Assembly: GCA_946533175.1 (NCBI GenBank)
Contig: CAMNBS010000001.1
Location: 1 to 64,000 of the forward strand
Origin: an uncultured Clostridia bacterium
GTDB taxonomy: Bacteria; Bacillota_I; Bacilli_A; RF39; UBA660
Reading direction: 5' to 3'
DNA length: 64,000 nucleotides
The translations under genes and the position numbers were made by a program. Under the pieces are notes generated by a model, which worked only from the letters and a program-made list of their open reading frames with translations, was not told the DNA's origin and searched no databases. The number at the start of each line of letters is the position of its first letter. The first letter of the stretch is position 1. Shown here in pieces: positions 8,890-17,109 of the stretch.

Positions 8890-9804
8890 TTAATTACTTA
8901 ATACTTTGGCATAATCAATAATGAACAAATAAGCATTAATATTAGTTAAAAAATTATCTAAAACAATTGCAGGTGTTATAAAATATAATTCACTACGTAA
9001 TATTTTTTCAATAAGACTAGTTACAAAACTTTTATAATTAATAACTAATCTTTTGGTTTCATCACTTAAAGTATCATTATTCCCAGTTTTTAAATATCGT
9101 TCTGTTAAATTAGCAAAAGAGCCAATATAATAAGTTGCCATATCAAAAACATCCTGATGTGAAGTATCTAAAAAACCTCTTATATATTCTGAAGACTTTC
9201 TCAATAATTCATTAAAATAATAAGCATATTCGTTTAAATAAAAAGTTGTATAATCCTCTTTACTTATTATTCTATCTATATCTCTTCCATAAACTGATAT
9301 TTCTTCGTACATATAATTAAAAAAATCTGGATATAAATATGAAAACAAGTCTTCTGAATTTAATTTATTTTTTATTTCTGAAACAAAACTTTTAAAATCA
9401 TTAACTAAAGCTAATCCTTGATTATTCAATTCATCAATTTGTAACATAACAGTATTATCATAATTAATATTATTTCTGGTTTCTAAGATTTTTTTATCTT
9501 CACTAATTCTTCCTTCTAAATCAATATCAAATAATTCTTCTGTTAACTTATTGATAGAACTAGTATATTCCGTATATAAAACTTCATTTTTTAATACTTC
9601 ATTCGCTAAAGATTTATCAGTATATAAAAGAGCTTGATTAATAATTTCTGTTGCTCTTCGTCCTATAGCGATAGCGCGATCAATATAAGCTTGATTATTT
9701 TTAAAAAAAGTTAATCCAATAGTTGTACAAAAACTTCGAATAGAACCTGCAAAATATATATGATTAACTAACGATTGTTGAAAAATTTGTTTATTATCTA
9801 ACAT
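8890..9804 (-). CDS. DUF2935-like helical protein, copy 2
   Basis: 304 residues, all helical, no signal peptide. It is a paralogue of the gene just upstream: both begin with a phenylalanine-rich helix, then a conserved SL-x-(D/N)-H segment, FCTT/FCIT, a central DFxxY/L helix, an H-x-DVFD(M/L)A-x-YY motif near residue 220, and end with L-YFITP. This fits DUF2935, a two-bundle ferritin-like family of unknown function found in Firmicutes; I assign it by pattern, not by a search. GGGGGATATT precedes the ATG. It is 9 bases downstream of copy 1, so they are co-transcribed. Confidence 0.6.
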   Translation of the reverse strand: MLDNKQIFQQSLVNHIYFAGSIRSFCTTIGLTFFKNNQAYIDRAIAIGRRATEIINQALLYTDKSLANEVLKNEVLYTEYTSSINKLTEELFDIDLEGRISEDKKILETRNNINYDNTVMLQIDELNNQGLALVNDFKSFVSEIKNKLNSEDLFSYLYPDFFNYMYEEISVYGRDIDRIISKEDYTTFYLNEYAYYFNELLRKSSEYIRGFLDTSHQDVFDMATYYIGSFANLTERYLKTGNNDTLSDETKRLVINYKSFVTSLIEKILRSELYFITPAIVLDNFLTNINAYLFIIDYAKVLSN

Positions 9805-9813
9805 AATATCCCC

Positions 9814-10740
9814 CTATTCAGCTTCCTTTTTAGAAATAGATAAAACAAACTTATAAAAGTTAACACTAGTATAAATATTATCAATTGATACTGGTGGTGT
9901 TATAAAATATAATTTACCACTAATTAATCTAGTTAAAATATCTTTCAAAAAATCCTGATAATCAACTAAAAGATTAATAGTATTACTAGCTAATTCTTCT
10001 TGAATTTCTGGTGAAATAGAAGCTTTTAAGTATAAGTCAATTATTTCTCCAAAACTATTAACATAGTAATTAGCTAAATCAAAAACATCTGTATGTGAAA
10101 CATCAACCCAATCCCTAATAAAACGAGCTGTTTTTTGTAAGGTTGTAGCAAATTTATATTCATATCCAACAGCATAAATTGGTGAATATCCTTCCATTGC
10201 AATGATTCTTTCTAAATCTTGAATATAAGTATCTACTTCATCAAAAAGATAACTAAAGAAATCACTATAGGAAAAGGAAAATAATAAATTATTATCTAAT
10301 TTTTCCCGTATTTCATTACAAAACATTTTAAAATTTCGAGCTAAAACAAGAGCTTTTTCATTTAATTTTTGAATATTATTCATTGTTTCTTCATTAATTA
10401 TTTCACTAGTACCTATTTGAAATTGTAATTCTTTTTCAGTAAAAGCCGTATCAATATCAATACCAAACAATTTTTCAGTTTTTAATTCACAAGGAAGACT
10501 AAACTCCGTTACATATATTTGATTATCCAAAGCTTCTTTACTAACTCTTCCTCCTGTATAGCTAATTGCTTCCTTTCCTAACTCATCACATTTATTAGCA
10601 AAATCCTGGGCAATATTAATGTATTGATTATTATTTTTATAAAAAGAAAGCTCAATAGTTATACAAAACTGTCTTATACTTCGCAAATAATATAAATGAT
10701 CTCTTAATGATTGAATAAAAAATTCTTGATCTGTTAACAA
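9814..10740 (-). CDS. DUF2935-like helical protein, copy 1
   Basis: 308 residues, all helical, starting at TTG (10740) after GGTGAT; no ATG fits the conserved N-terminus better. It shares with copy 2 the SL-R-D-H start, FCITIELSFYKNN against FCTTIGLTFFKNN, H-T-DVFDLANYY and LYFITPP. Conserved His, Asp and Glu could bind metal as in ferritin-like bundles, but no role is known. A tandem pair suggests a heterodimer or a recent duplication with divergence. The weak TTG start would lower its translation relative to copy 2. Confidence 0.6.
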   Translation of the reverse strand: MLTDQEFFIQSLRDHLYYLRSIRQFCITIELSFYKNNNQYINIAQDFANKCDELGKEAISYTGGRVSKEALDNQIYVTEFSLPCELKTEKLFGIDIDTAFTEKELQFQIGTSEIINEETMNNIQKLNEKALVLARNFKMFCNEIREKLDNNLLFSFSYSDFFSYLFDEVDTYIQDLERIIAMEGYSPIYAVGYEYKFATTLQKTARFIRDWVDVSHTDVFDLANYYVNSFGEIIDLYLKASISPEIQEELASNTINLLVDYQDFLKDILTRLISGKLYFITPPVSIDNIYTSVNFYKFVLSISKKEAE

Positions 10741-10773
10741 ACTTTATCACCAACCAATTATATGCAAAAAAAA

Positions 10774-10800
10774 GAACAAAAAGAACAAAAATTCTTTCTA
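10774..10800 (-). terminator. Weak terminator after the SDR gene
   Basis: On the minus strand AAAGAA, a 6-base loop and TTCTTT are followed by long T-rich sequence. The stem is short and AT-rich, so this is tentative. Confidence 0.35.
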
Positions 10801-11718
10801 TCCCATTACTTGACCACCATTAACATGCATTACTTGACCAGTCATATAGCTGGAATCACTACAAGCTAAAAAAACAAATGTTGGTGCTAGTTCATAAGGA
10901 TTAGCTCCCCTTGCCATAGCTGCATCTGATCCCAAAGATGGTATTTTTTCTTTAACCCAACAAGCTGGTTGTAATGGGGTCCAAAAAAAGCCTGGAGCAA
11001 TAGCATTAACTCGAATATTTTTTAAAGCTAAATTGCGGGCAAGAGACCTTGTAAAACCAATAATAGCTCCTTTGGTAGTAACATAATCAATTAACTGCGG
11101 ATCACCATAAAAAGTAGTAACACTAGATAAATTAATAATTGATGAGCCACTTTTCAAATAAGGTAAAACTTCTTTTGTTAAATAAAACATTCCATATATA
11201 TTTACTTTCATCGTCTTATCAAATTGTTCATCAGTAATACTATCAAGTTGATCTTGTTGATATTGAACACCAGCATTATTAACTAAAATATCAATTTGAT
11301 GATATTTATTAATAGTTTTTTGTACAACATCCTTACAAAATGAGTGAGAAGTAATATCTCCCCTAATTAATAAACAATCCCCACCCATTGTTTCAATATA
11401 ATTTTTAGTTTCCATAGCATCACGCTCTTCATTTAAATAAACAATGACAACCTTAGCTCCTTCTTTGACATAAGCAATCGAACAAGCTCTTCCTAGTCCT
11501 GAATCTCCTCCAGTAATAATAGCAACTTTATCCTTTAATTTATTATTACCACGATATTTTAAATTATCAAAAATTGGTAATGGAGTCATTGCATACTCCA
11601 TTCCTGGCTGAACATTTTGTGATTGTTCAGGAGCTAAAATATTATAGACGGTGCTTTTAACCCCTTTGTTGCCATAATACTTATAATAGTCATTACCAAA
11701 CTTATAATCATATTCCAT
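10798..11718 (-). CDS. Short-chain dehydrogenase/reductase (general stress protein 39-like)
   Basis: 306 residues from the ATG at 11718, which follows AGGTGAT; the in-frame GTG further up lies inside that ribosome binding site. An extended N-terminus (~45 residues) precedes a classical SDR domain: ITGGDSGLGRA for NAD(P), NNAG, a catalytic Ser in NLSSV, Tyr-x-x-x-Lys as YVTTK, and PGFFWTPL. The long N-terminus and AEG/TGG-type motifs match the GSP39/YhdF/YdaD group of stress-induced SDRs, whose substrate is not known. It ends with MHVNGGQVMG, usual for that group. Confidence 0.85.
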   Translation of the reverse strand: MEYDYKFGNDYYKYYGNKGVKSTVYNILAPEQSQNVQPGMEYAMTPLPIFDNLKYRGNNKLKDKVAIITGGDSGLGRACSIAYVKEGAKVVIVYLNEERDAMETKNYIETMGGDCLLIRGDITSHSFCKDVVQKTINKYHQIDILVNNAGVQYQQDQLDSITDEQFDKTMKVNIYGMFYLTKEVLPYLKSGSSIINLSSVTTFYGDPQLIDYVTTKGAIIGFTRSLARNLALKNIRVNAIAPGFFWTPLQPACWVKEKIPSLGSDAAMARGANPYELAPTFVFLACSDSSYMTGQVMHVNGGQVMG

Positions 11719-11760
11719 TTTTATCACCTATCTAAGAATATGGTATAAGAAAAAAAATAT

Positions 11761-11795
11761 GCAAAAAGAAATAGTTTATTTTGAAACTATTTCTT
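11761..11795 (-). terminator. Strong terminator after the formate/nitrite channel gene
   Basis: Arms GCAAAGAAATAGTTT and AAACTATTTCTTTTTGC form a 15-pair stem with small bulges and a 6-base loop; a T-rich run follows on the minus strand. Confidence 0.7.
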
Positions 11796-11813
11796 TGCAA
11801 CAACAAATTTTAT

Positions 11814-12437
11814 TTAATCTTTTAAACTAAACTTATTTCCTAAAGCCAATAGTATTGATCCAGTAGAATTACCAAGAACCATAATTAAAACATATAAAAC
11901 TGTTTTCCATGACCATAAGTTAGCTGCACTAAAATAAAACATATTTGCAACACAATGCTCAAATCCACATAAAATAAACACAGTTACACATAAAAATATT
12001 CCTAAATACTTCCCAAATCCATCTATTTTTTTATATAAATTAACAGCTAAATACATAAGAATTCCACAGAAAACAGAAAGAATAAAAATACTTAAAAGGT
12101 TATCGTCTAATTTCACCTGACAAATAACATTAGCTCGATCACGCAAAGTAGTTCCTATTCTTGATAAAAAGAATAAATATCCACAAGATACTGTTCCAAT
12201 AGCATTACCAATTAAGGTTAATAACAATTCAATTAAATATTTAGGCTTATTGTCAATAACATAACCAATTTTCCCTGTATATAAGTTATATCCATTCACG
12301 CATATCATAAATAATCCTATACTAAAGAGAAAAGCTCCCAATGCTTTATTATCCATCATCAAATAAATACAACCACCAATGCTTATCATTACTCCAGATA
12401 AAACACTTTTCAATATAATTTTCAAACTATTTTTCAT
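11814..12437 (-). CDS. Formate/nitrite transporter (FNT) family channel
   Basis: 207 residues from the ATG at 12437, with six hydrophobic segments. The FNT signature is GFEHCVANMF near residues 150-160. An upstream in-frame extension would start inside the terminator of the preceding gene and was rejected; the ATG at 12449 remains possible. FNT proteins form pentameric channels for formate, nitrite or hydrosulfide; the substrate cannot be told here. It is shorter than typical members (250-280 residues), mainly at the N-terminus. It is isolated between two terminators, so it is probably its own transcript. Confidence 0.8.
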   Translation of the reverse strand: MKNSLKIILKSVLSGVMISIGGCIYLMMDNKALGAFLFSIGLFMICVNGYNLYTGKIGYVIDNKPKYLIELLLTLIGNAIGTVSCGYLFFLSRIGTTLRDRANVICQVKLDDNLLSIFILSVFCGILMYLAVNLYKKIDGFGKYLGIFLCVTVFILCGFEHCVANMFYFSAANLWSWKTVLYVLIMVLGNSTGSILLALGNKFSLKD

Positions 12438-12471
12438 ATCCAACACCATTCTAATAATAACATATAAAAAT

Positions 12472-12509
12472 TCAAAAAAAAAGAGTATTGACATCTTTTG
12501 CAATACTCT
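12472..12509 (-). terminator. Terminator after the 156-residue gene
   Basis: Minus strand AGAGTATTG, 10-base loop, CAATACTCT and then a run of eight Ts. The stem overlaps the stop codon at 12508. Confidence 0.8.
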
Positions 12510-12978
12510 ATTTTACTTTTTGTAATTTTTTACACTTATAGGCAAAATCGTTATATCCCTCATATGGCTCTTCATAAGGATTAATTGGCGTTAAATCATG
12601 GACATAAGCATCAAACTCAACTGCCCTATCACGTGCCAATTCCTCAATTGTTGAAGCACTAAAAGTCATATTAACATCATCATTAAAAACGCAAGAACGA
12701 ATAACTCGTTTAATTAGGTTTAATTGATCAACAGATAAACCGTCAATAATTTGAAAAAACTCTTCAGTATCAATCTCCTCATATTGAGCATGTGGTATCA
12801 TTCTCCATGTGAACAACTCAAAAAATTGACCATCCCTTATTACCCCAATAACAATACAGCCATTCTCAGTTAAAAATGAATCTGCACCAATTTTTCGAAA
12901 ACCTCGAACAAGTGGTCTAAATACCAAATCATCCTTTCTCTCGTATTTTTCTTTGACAATAATTTTACCAAAAACCAT
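12508..12978 (-). CDS. Protein of unknown function, 156 residues
   Basis: I do not recognise this protein. It is soluble, without a signal peptide or membrane segment, and mixed alpha/beta. The first ~65 residues look like beta strands (MVFGKIIVKEKYERKD...), the middle is helical, and the C-terminus is rich in Pro, Tyr and Glu (PINPYEEPYEGY). It starts with ATG after a GGGGAGTAAAAA sequence and lies 18 bases downstream of a small membrane protein gene, so the two are probably one operon ending at the terminator here. Confidence 0.6.
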   Translation of the reverse strand: MVFGKIIVKEKYERKDDLVFRPLVRGFRKIGADSFLTENGCIVIGVIRDGQFFELFTWRMIPHAQYEEIDTEEFFQIIDGLSVDQLNLIKRVIRSCVFNDDVNMTFSASTIEELARDRAVEFDAYVHDLTPINPYEEPYEGYNDFAYKCKKLQKVK

Positions 12979-12996
12979 TTTTTACTCCCCTACAAA

Positions 12997-13224
12997 TTAT
13001 TTTGTCTTCTTTTCTTCGATTACTTCTGCCTCTTTTACAGTATTATCAGCGGTGTTTCTTTTTTTTCTTGTAACACTATCATACACTAAATAAACCAAAA
13101 GTGCAACAATAATAAATGGTAACAAATAAATAATAAAACGAACAGCAACAACAATTAAAGCTACAAATATTAATAAAACTAGCAATGACTTAACATCATC
13201 TCGACTAAATTTATTCAAAATCAC
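12997..13224 (-). CDS. Small membrane protein
   Basis: 75 residues. Residues ~12-46 form one long or two close hydrophobic segments, followed by a basic stretch (TRKKRN) and an acidic/basic tail (KEAEVIEEKKTK), so the C-terminus is probably cytosolic. CAGGTGATTTTG precedes the ATG. Its function is unknown. It is the first gene of a pair with the 156-residue protein. Confidence 0.6.
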   Translation of the reverse strand: MILNKFSRDDVKSLLVLLIFVALIVVAVRFIIYLLPFIIVALLVYLVYDSVTRKKRNTADNTVKEAEVIEEKKTK

Positions 13225-13269
13225 ATCACCTGAAGTTATTATATCATAAATATTTTAAAACACCTAATA

Positions 13270-13797
13270 TTATTTTTTAATACCATAAGAATTATTTTCA
13301 GGATCACGAAAAAAATCAATTTTAAGAGGATGATAAGTAAAATAGGTTAATATAATCATTATTATTAAAAGAGAAATTCCACTAATTAGATTTAATTTTT
13401 TATTATTATCCATACTAATTATTAAATAATATAAATATTGACTCATAATAATTGTAATAAAATATATTAATAAAGTCATCCACATAATCGCCCCATATTC
13501 ATAGTAGAAAGGTAAATATATTAAATAGAAAAGAATAATATTAAAAATAGTACTAACCATTAAACCAAAAAGAAAATTATGAATTATAAAATCTTTTCTT
13601 TTGAAATAAAAATATAAAATAATACTTGAAATAATGGGACTTAAAAAAATCAATTTCATATGTTCATATAAGCTTTCATTAACTGGAAAAACAGTTGTTA
13701 AAACACAAGGAAACCATTCATACATTCCATGAACTATAAAACCGATTATAAAAGTTAAAAATATATTTATAACAATAAATTTCTTTCTTTTATCCAT
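13270..13797 (-). CDS. DUF6512-like integral membrane protein
   Basis: 175 residues from the ATG at 13797, following GGTGAT. About five hydrophobic segments are visible. The N-terminal part has YEW and then FPVNES-L-YEH-KL, a motif I associate with the DUF6512 family (VNES-EHLKL), of unknown function. The upstream in-frame ATG would place ten residues inside a terminator hairpin and was rejected. The ribosome binding site lies in the 3' arm of that hairpin. Confidence 0.6.
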   Translation of the reverse strand: MDKRKKFIVINIFLTFIIGFIVHGMYEWFPCVLTTVFPVNESLYEHMKLIFLSPIISSIILYFYFKRKDFIIHNFLFGLMVSTIFNIILFYLIYLPFYYEYGAIMWMTLLIYFITIIMSQYLYYLIISMDNNKKLNLISGISLLIIMIILTYFTYHPLKIDFFRDPENNSYGIKK

Positions 13798-13801
13798 AAT
13801 A

Positions 13802-13840
13802 AAAATCACCATTATTATTTTATCCAATAATGGTGATTTT
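13802..13840 (-). terminator. Terminator hairpin whose 3' arm holds the next gene's ribosome binding site
   Basis: Perfect 15-base arms (13802-13816 and 13826-13840) with a 9-base loop, following the stop of the AAA/DUF4143 gene; on the minus strand the 3' arm reads AATGGTGATTTTT. Its GGTGAT is also the ribosome binding site for the ATG at 13797. Confidence 0.8.
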
Positions 13841-13843
13841 ATT

Positions 13844-15115
13844 CTACAAATTATTTAAACAACAAAGAGCATAAATTGGAATTAAACGAATTCCTTTTTT
13901 ACTACTAAAATTATCTTCAGTTAGTCTAATGCATTCAGTAATATTAAATTTTTGAGCAAACATCGACATGGCTTTAGCTTTAGTCATTTTCATATCAACA
14001 ACCTCAATTGGAACAATTTTCCCTGATCTTGTTTGTATAACAAATTGTATTTCAGCTTTTCCTTCCGTCTGATAATAATATAATGCATATCCTTGTTTAA
14101 CAAGTGTATTAGCTACATCATTTTCAACCAAACTACGCCTTATATCTAAATCCGTAGCAAATTGTGATTGATTAACAAAAAGAAGGGAATACAAAAGACC
14201 TACATCATTAAAATATAATTTAAAACTTTCACTATCTTTAACACTTAATAATGGACTGATAACATTAGTAATACGATAACTACGATTTAAAATACCATTA
14301 GTAACCATATTTTGAATACTACTATCATATTCCTTACTTCTAGCTCCTTTACGCATTAAAACATATTGAAATTTCTTATTATTTTTAATTAATTGACTTG
14401 GTAAAAAGCGAATTATCTCATCACACTTTGCAAAATCCGTTCCTGTTCCATAATAAGCATATTCACCTTTATATACATCAACAATTTTCTTTTTAATAGT
14501 TTCAATTTCAAAATATGATGCCCCAGTTAGTTTCGCATTAACTACTTCCGGAAAACCACCTGTTTGAAGAAACTCATAATAAGCATCCAAAGCCATTTGA
14601 TGAAAAGGCATCGGAGCACTTGTTTCATAACTATCTTTAATAAAATCAATTAACTGAATTTTATCTGTATTACTTAAATATTCAAAAAAATCCATATTAT
14701 ACATTGGTCGATAATAGAACTCTTCAACACGAGCACTATTTACTAGAATTCGACTACTACTAATCATGACTACTTGATAAGGGTTATTATTACTGCCAAA
14801 GATTTTTAAAGACTTAATCATTTTTTCATCACAAATATTATCAAAAATAATTAATGTATCATCAGGAAAAATAGTTACCCCACCCATTAATGATAATTTC
14901 ACTACTAATTTATCAAGATTTTTTTCTTTTAATAATAAATCCAATAGATCACTGTTATTCTCTGTATTAAAATAAGCAACATTCTTATAGAATTTCTTTC
15001 CAAATTCTAAAACTGAATATGTCTTTCCAACTTGCCTAGCGCCATATAAGAAAAAGGGTTTGTTTAGGCTATCTCGTTTCCATTTAAGTAAATCGTTATT
15101 GATTTTTCGTTCCAT
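13844..15115 (-). CDS. AAA ATPase with DUF4143 domain
   Basis: 423 residues. The N-terminal AAA_14 domain has Walker A GARQVGKT at ~residue 24 and a Walker B-like LIIFDN at ~90. The C-terminal DUF4143 domain has the YFNDVGLLYSLL motif at ~300 and an RSLVEN segment, then a restriction-endonuclease-like fold hint (IQFVIQTRSGKIVPIEV with D/E and K). These proteins are common in gut Firmicutes and of unknown role. It has its own promoter with a palindrome over the -10 region and ends at a strong hairpin. Confidence 0.88.
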   Translation of the reverse strand: MERKINNDLLKWKRDSLNKPFFLYGARQVGKTYSVLEFGKKFYKNVAYFNTENNSDLLDLLLKEKNLDKLVVKLSLMGGVTIFPDDTLIIFDNICDEKMIKSLKIFGSNNNPYQVVMISSSRILVNSARVEEFYYRPMYNMDFFEYLSNTDKIQLIDFIKDSYETSAPMPFHQMALDAYYEFLQTGGFPEVVNAKLTGASYFEIETIKKKIVDVYKGEYAYYGTGTDFAKCDEIIRFLPSQLIKNNKKFQYVLMRKGARSKEYDSSIQNMVTNGILNRSYRITNVISPLLSVKDSESFKLYFNDVGLLYSLLFVNQSQFATDLDIRRSLVENDVANTLVKQGYALYYYQTEGKAEIQFVIQTRSGKIVPIEVVDMKMTKAKAMSMFAQKFNITECIRLTEDNFSSKKGIRLIPIYALCCLNNL

Positions 15116-15138
15116 ATTTTGATTATCACCTACACTTA

Positions 15139-15177
15139 TTATACTTAAAGTATAAGTCCTTTTTCTTATAAAGTCAA
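15139..15177 (-). promoter_or_regulatory. Promoter of the AAA/DUF4143 gene with palindrome over the -10
   Basis: Minus strand -35 TTGACT (15172-15177), 17-base spacer, -10 TATACT (15149-15154). An 8-base-arm palindrome (TTATACTT and AAGTATAA, 15139-15155) covers the -10 box. Confidence 0.6.
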
Positions 15178-15199
15178 TCCCATTACATTATTTTACAAA

Positions 15200-16573
15200 T
15201 TAATAATCACAGTTTCCTGGAGTTCTTGGATATGGTATTACATCACGAATATTTTCAACACCAGTTAAATATATAAGTAGACGTTCAAATCCCATTCCGA
15301 AGCCGGAATGAACACAACCTCCAAAACGACGAAGATTTAAATACCAATCTAATCCATTTTTTTCCATGCCTAATTCTTCCATACGATGAACTAATTTGTC
15401 ATAATCTTCTTCTCTTTGACTTCCACCCATTAATTCACCAGCTCCTGGTACCTCTAAATCAACAGCAGCTACTGTTTCGCCATCACTATTTTGTTTCATA
15501 TAAAAGGCTTTAATATCCTTTGGCCAATCCTTAATAAATACTGGTCCATTAAAATATTCCGTAATATACTTTTCATGTTCCTTAGCAATATCTTCGCCAT
15601 ATTCCGGAGTAAATTCCCATTTAACTTTTGCTTCTTTAAGAATCTTTATAACATCATGATGGCTTATTCTTGTAAATTTACTAGTTAATAATTTGTGTAA
15701 TTTATCTAATAATCCTTTTTCTACGAAAGAATCAAAGAAAGACATTTCATCTGGACATTTATCTAAAACATATTGAACGATATACTTAAGCATATCTTCC
15801 ATAATATCCATATCTGCTTCTAAATCACAAAAGGCGATTTCTGGTTCAATCATCCAAAATTCACTAGCATGCGTTTTCGTATTAGAATTTTCAGCTCGAA
15901 AAGTTGGGCCAAAAGTATAAGTTTTTTTATAAGCCATAGCAAAAGTTTCTGCTTCCAACTGGCCAGATACAGTAAGTCCTGCTGTTTTACCAAAAAAATC
16001 TTTAGAATAATCTACTTCTCCACTTTTTGCGATACGTTTCAAATCAAGAGTTGTTACTTGAAACATTTGACCAGCTCCCTCACAATCACTAGCTGTAATT
16101 AAAGGGGCGTGAAAATAAATATACCCTTTTTCTTGAAAATATGTATGAATAGCCATAGCAGCTACACTACGTACACGAAATACAGCTTGAAATAAATTAG
16201 TTCGTGGACGAAGATAAGCTTCATCTCGTAAAAACTCACGCGTATGTCTTTTTGGTTGAATAGGATAATCATCTGGACAATCTCCTAATAACTTAATGCT
16301 TTGAACATTAACTTCATAATCTTGACCAGATCCTTCTGATTTAATTACTGTACCAACTACTTCAATACTAGAACCAATTTTTAATTTAGTTATTTCTTCA
16401 AAATTAGTTAAATCATTATGATAAACTAGTTGAACATGCTTAAAACAAGTTCCATCAGAAAAATCAATAAAGCCAAATTCTTTTTGTTTACGATGATTTC
16501 GAATCCATCCAGTTAAAGTTACCTCCTTATTAATTAATTTGTCAATTTTTTGATATAAATCTTTTACATCCAT
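15200..16573 (-). CDS. asnS: Asparaginyl-tRNA synthetase
   Basis: 457 residues from the ATG at 16573, seven bases after GGAGG; upstream in-frame ATGs would lie in the T-box terminator region and were rejected. An N-terminal OB-fold anticodon domain (~1-110) is followed by the class II core with motif 2 FRAENSNT and motif 3 GFGMGFERL. The enzyme charges tRNA-Asn in the cytosol. Control by a T-box leader is explicit in the upstream sequence. Confidence 0.96.
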   Translation of the reverse strand: MDVKDLYQKIDKLINKEVTLTGWIRNHRKQKEFGFIDFSDGTCFKHVQLVYHNDLTNFEEITKLKIGSSIEVVGTVIKSEGSGQDYEVNVQSIKLLGDCPDDYPIQPKRHTREFLRDEAYLRPRTNLFQAVFRVRSVAAMAIHTYFQEKGYIYFHAPLITASDCEGAGQMFQVTTLDLKRIAKSGEVDYSKDFFGKTAGLTVSGQLEAETFAMAYKKTYTFGPTFRAENSNTKTHASEFWMIEPEIAFCDLEADMDIMEDMLKYIVQYVLDKCPDEMSFFDSFVEKGLLDKLHKLLTSKFTRISHHDVIKILKEAKVKWEFTPEYGEDIAKEHEKYITEYFNGPVFIKDWPKDIKAFYMKQNSDGETVAAVDLEVPGAGELMGGSQREEDYDKLVHRMEELGMEKNGLDWYLNLRRFGGCVHSGFGMGFERLLIYLTGVENIRDVIPYPRTPGNCDY

Positions 16574-16591
16574 ATATCCTCCTTTATATGT

Positions 16592-16845
16592 AAAAAGAGT
16601 CATTATCCACAAGGGACGAATGACTCTAAATTCGCGGTACCACCCTAATTATTACATTAGTAATCTCTCTATCGGTCTATTAACCTGAGTTTATATAACG
16701 GTAAACATCCGGCCAGTCTACTTTATTCAACAAAGCTCTCCAAAGTGTTATTCATATTAATATTTCTCTGTTAGCTCCCACCAACTCTAACTCGCTTATA
16801 AGTCTATTAATATTACTTCTCTTCATCAAAGATTTCTTAACTATA
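16592..16845 (-). ncRNA. T-box riboswitch leader of asnS (Asn specifier)
   Basis: The minus strand carries the T-box core AGGGTGGTACCGCG (16633-16646). The terminator has arms AGAGTCATT and AATGACTCT plus TTTTT (16592-16627). A long Stem I contains GTGGGAG in its distal part. In the 3' side of the specifier loop the sequence GAAT-AAC-AC offers AAC, an Asn codon, agreeing with the downstream gene. Uncharged tRNA-Asn should stabilise the antiterminator and allow asnS transcription. Confidence 0.92.
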
Positions 16846-16873
16846 TTTTATGTAGATATTATTATTTTGTCAA
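16845..16873 (-). promoter_or_regulatory. Promoter of the asnS T-box transcript
   Basis: Minus strand consensus -35 TTGACA (16868-16873), 17-base spacer, -10 TAAAAT (16845-16850), directly before T-box Stem I. The stretch 16880-17020, between this and the next promoter, shows no other feature. Confidence 0.8.
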
Positions 16874-17020
16874 CAATTTTTTTATTTATTCCTTTATTTA
16901 AACCAATCAAACATTGTTTCGCCAACAATAAATAATAATAATAAAAAAGAAAATAAAACGAGCGAATTAAAATATATAATCTACAAATAAGGCATTCATT
17001 ATCATTACTATTACGAAATC

Positions 17021-17049
17021 TTGTCAATTCTTTTAGAATAAAGTGTTAT
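17021..17049 (+). promoter_or_regulatory. Candidate promoter of the transglutaminase-like gene
   Basis: -35 TTGTCA (17021-17026), 17-base spacer, -10 TGTTAT (17044-17049). The -10 is a weak match, so this is tentative. Confidence 0.4.
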
Positions 17050-17109
17050 TATACGTAATAAAATTGTAATTTTTTACCAATAATGTTATTATTAAATAGA
17101 GGTAATATA

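Noticed and set aside
12438..12503. Longer N-terminus for the formate/nitrite channel
   Set aside because: It would begin within the terminator of the preceding gene and lacks a ribosome binding site.
16604..16612. DnaA box in the asnS leader
   Set aside because: The single TTATCCACA match lies in the T-box terminator hairpin, which accounts for the sequence.
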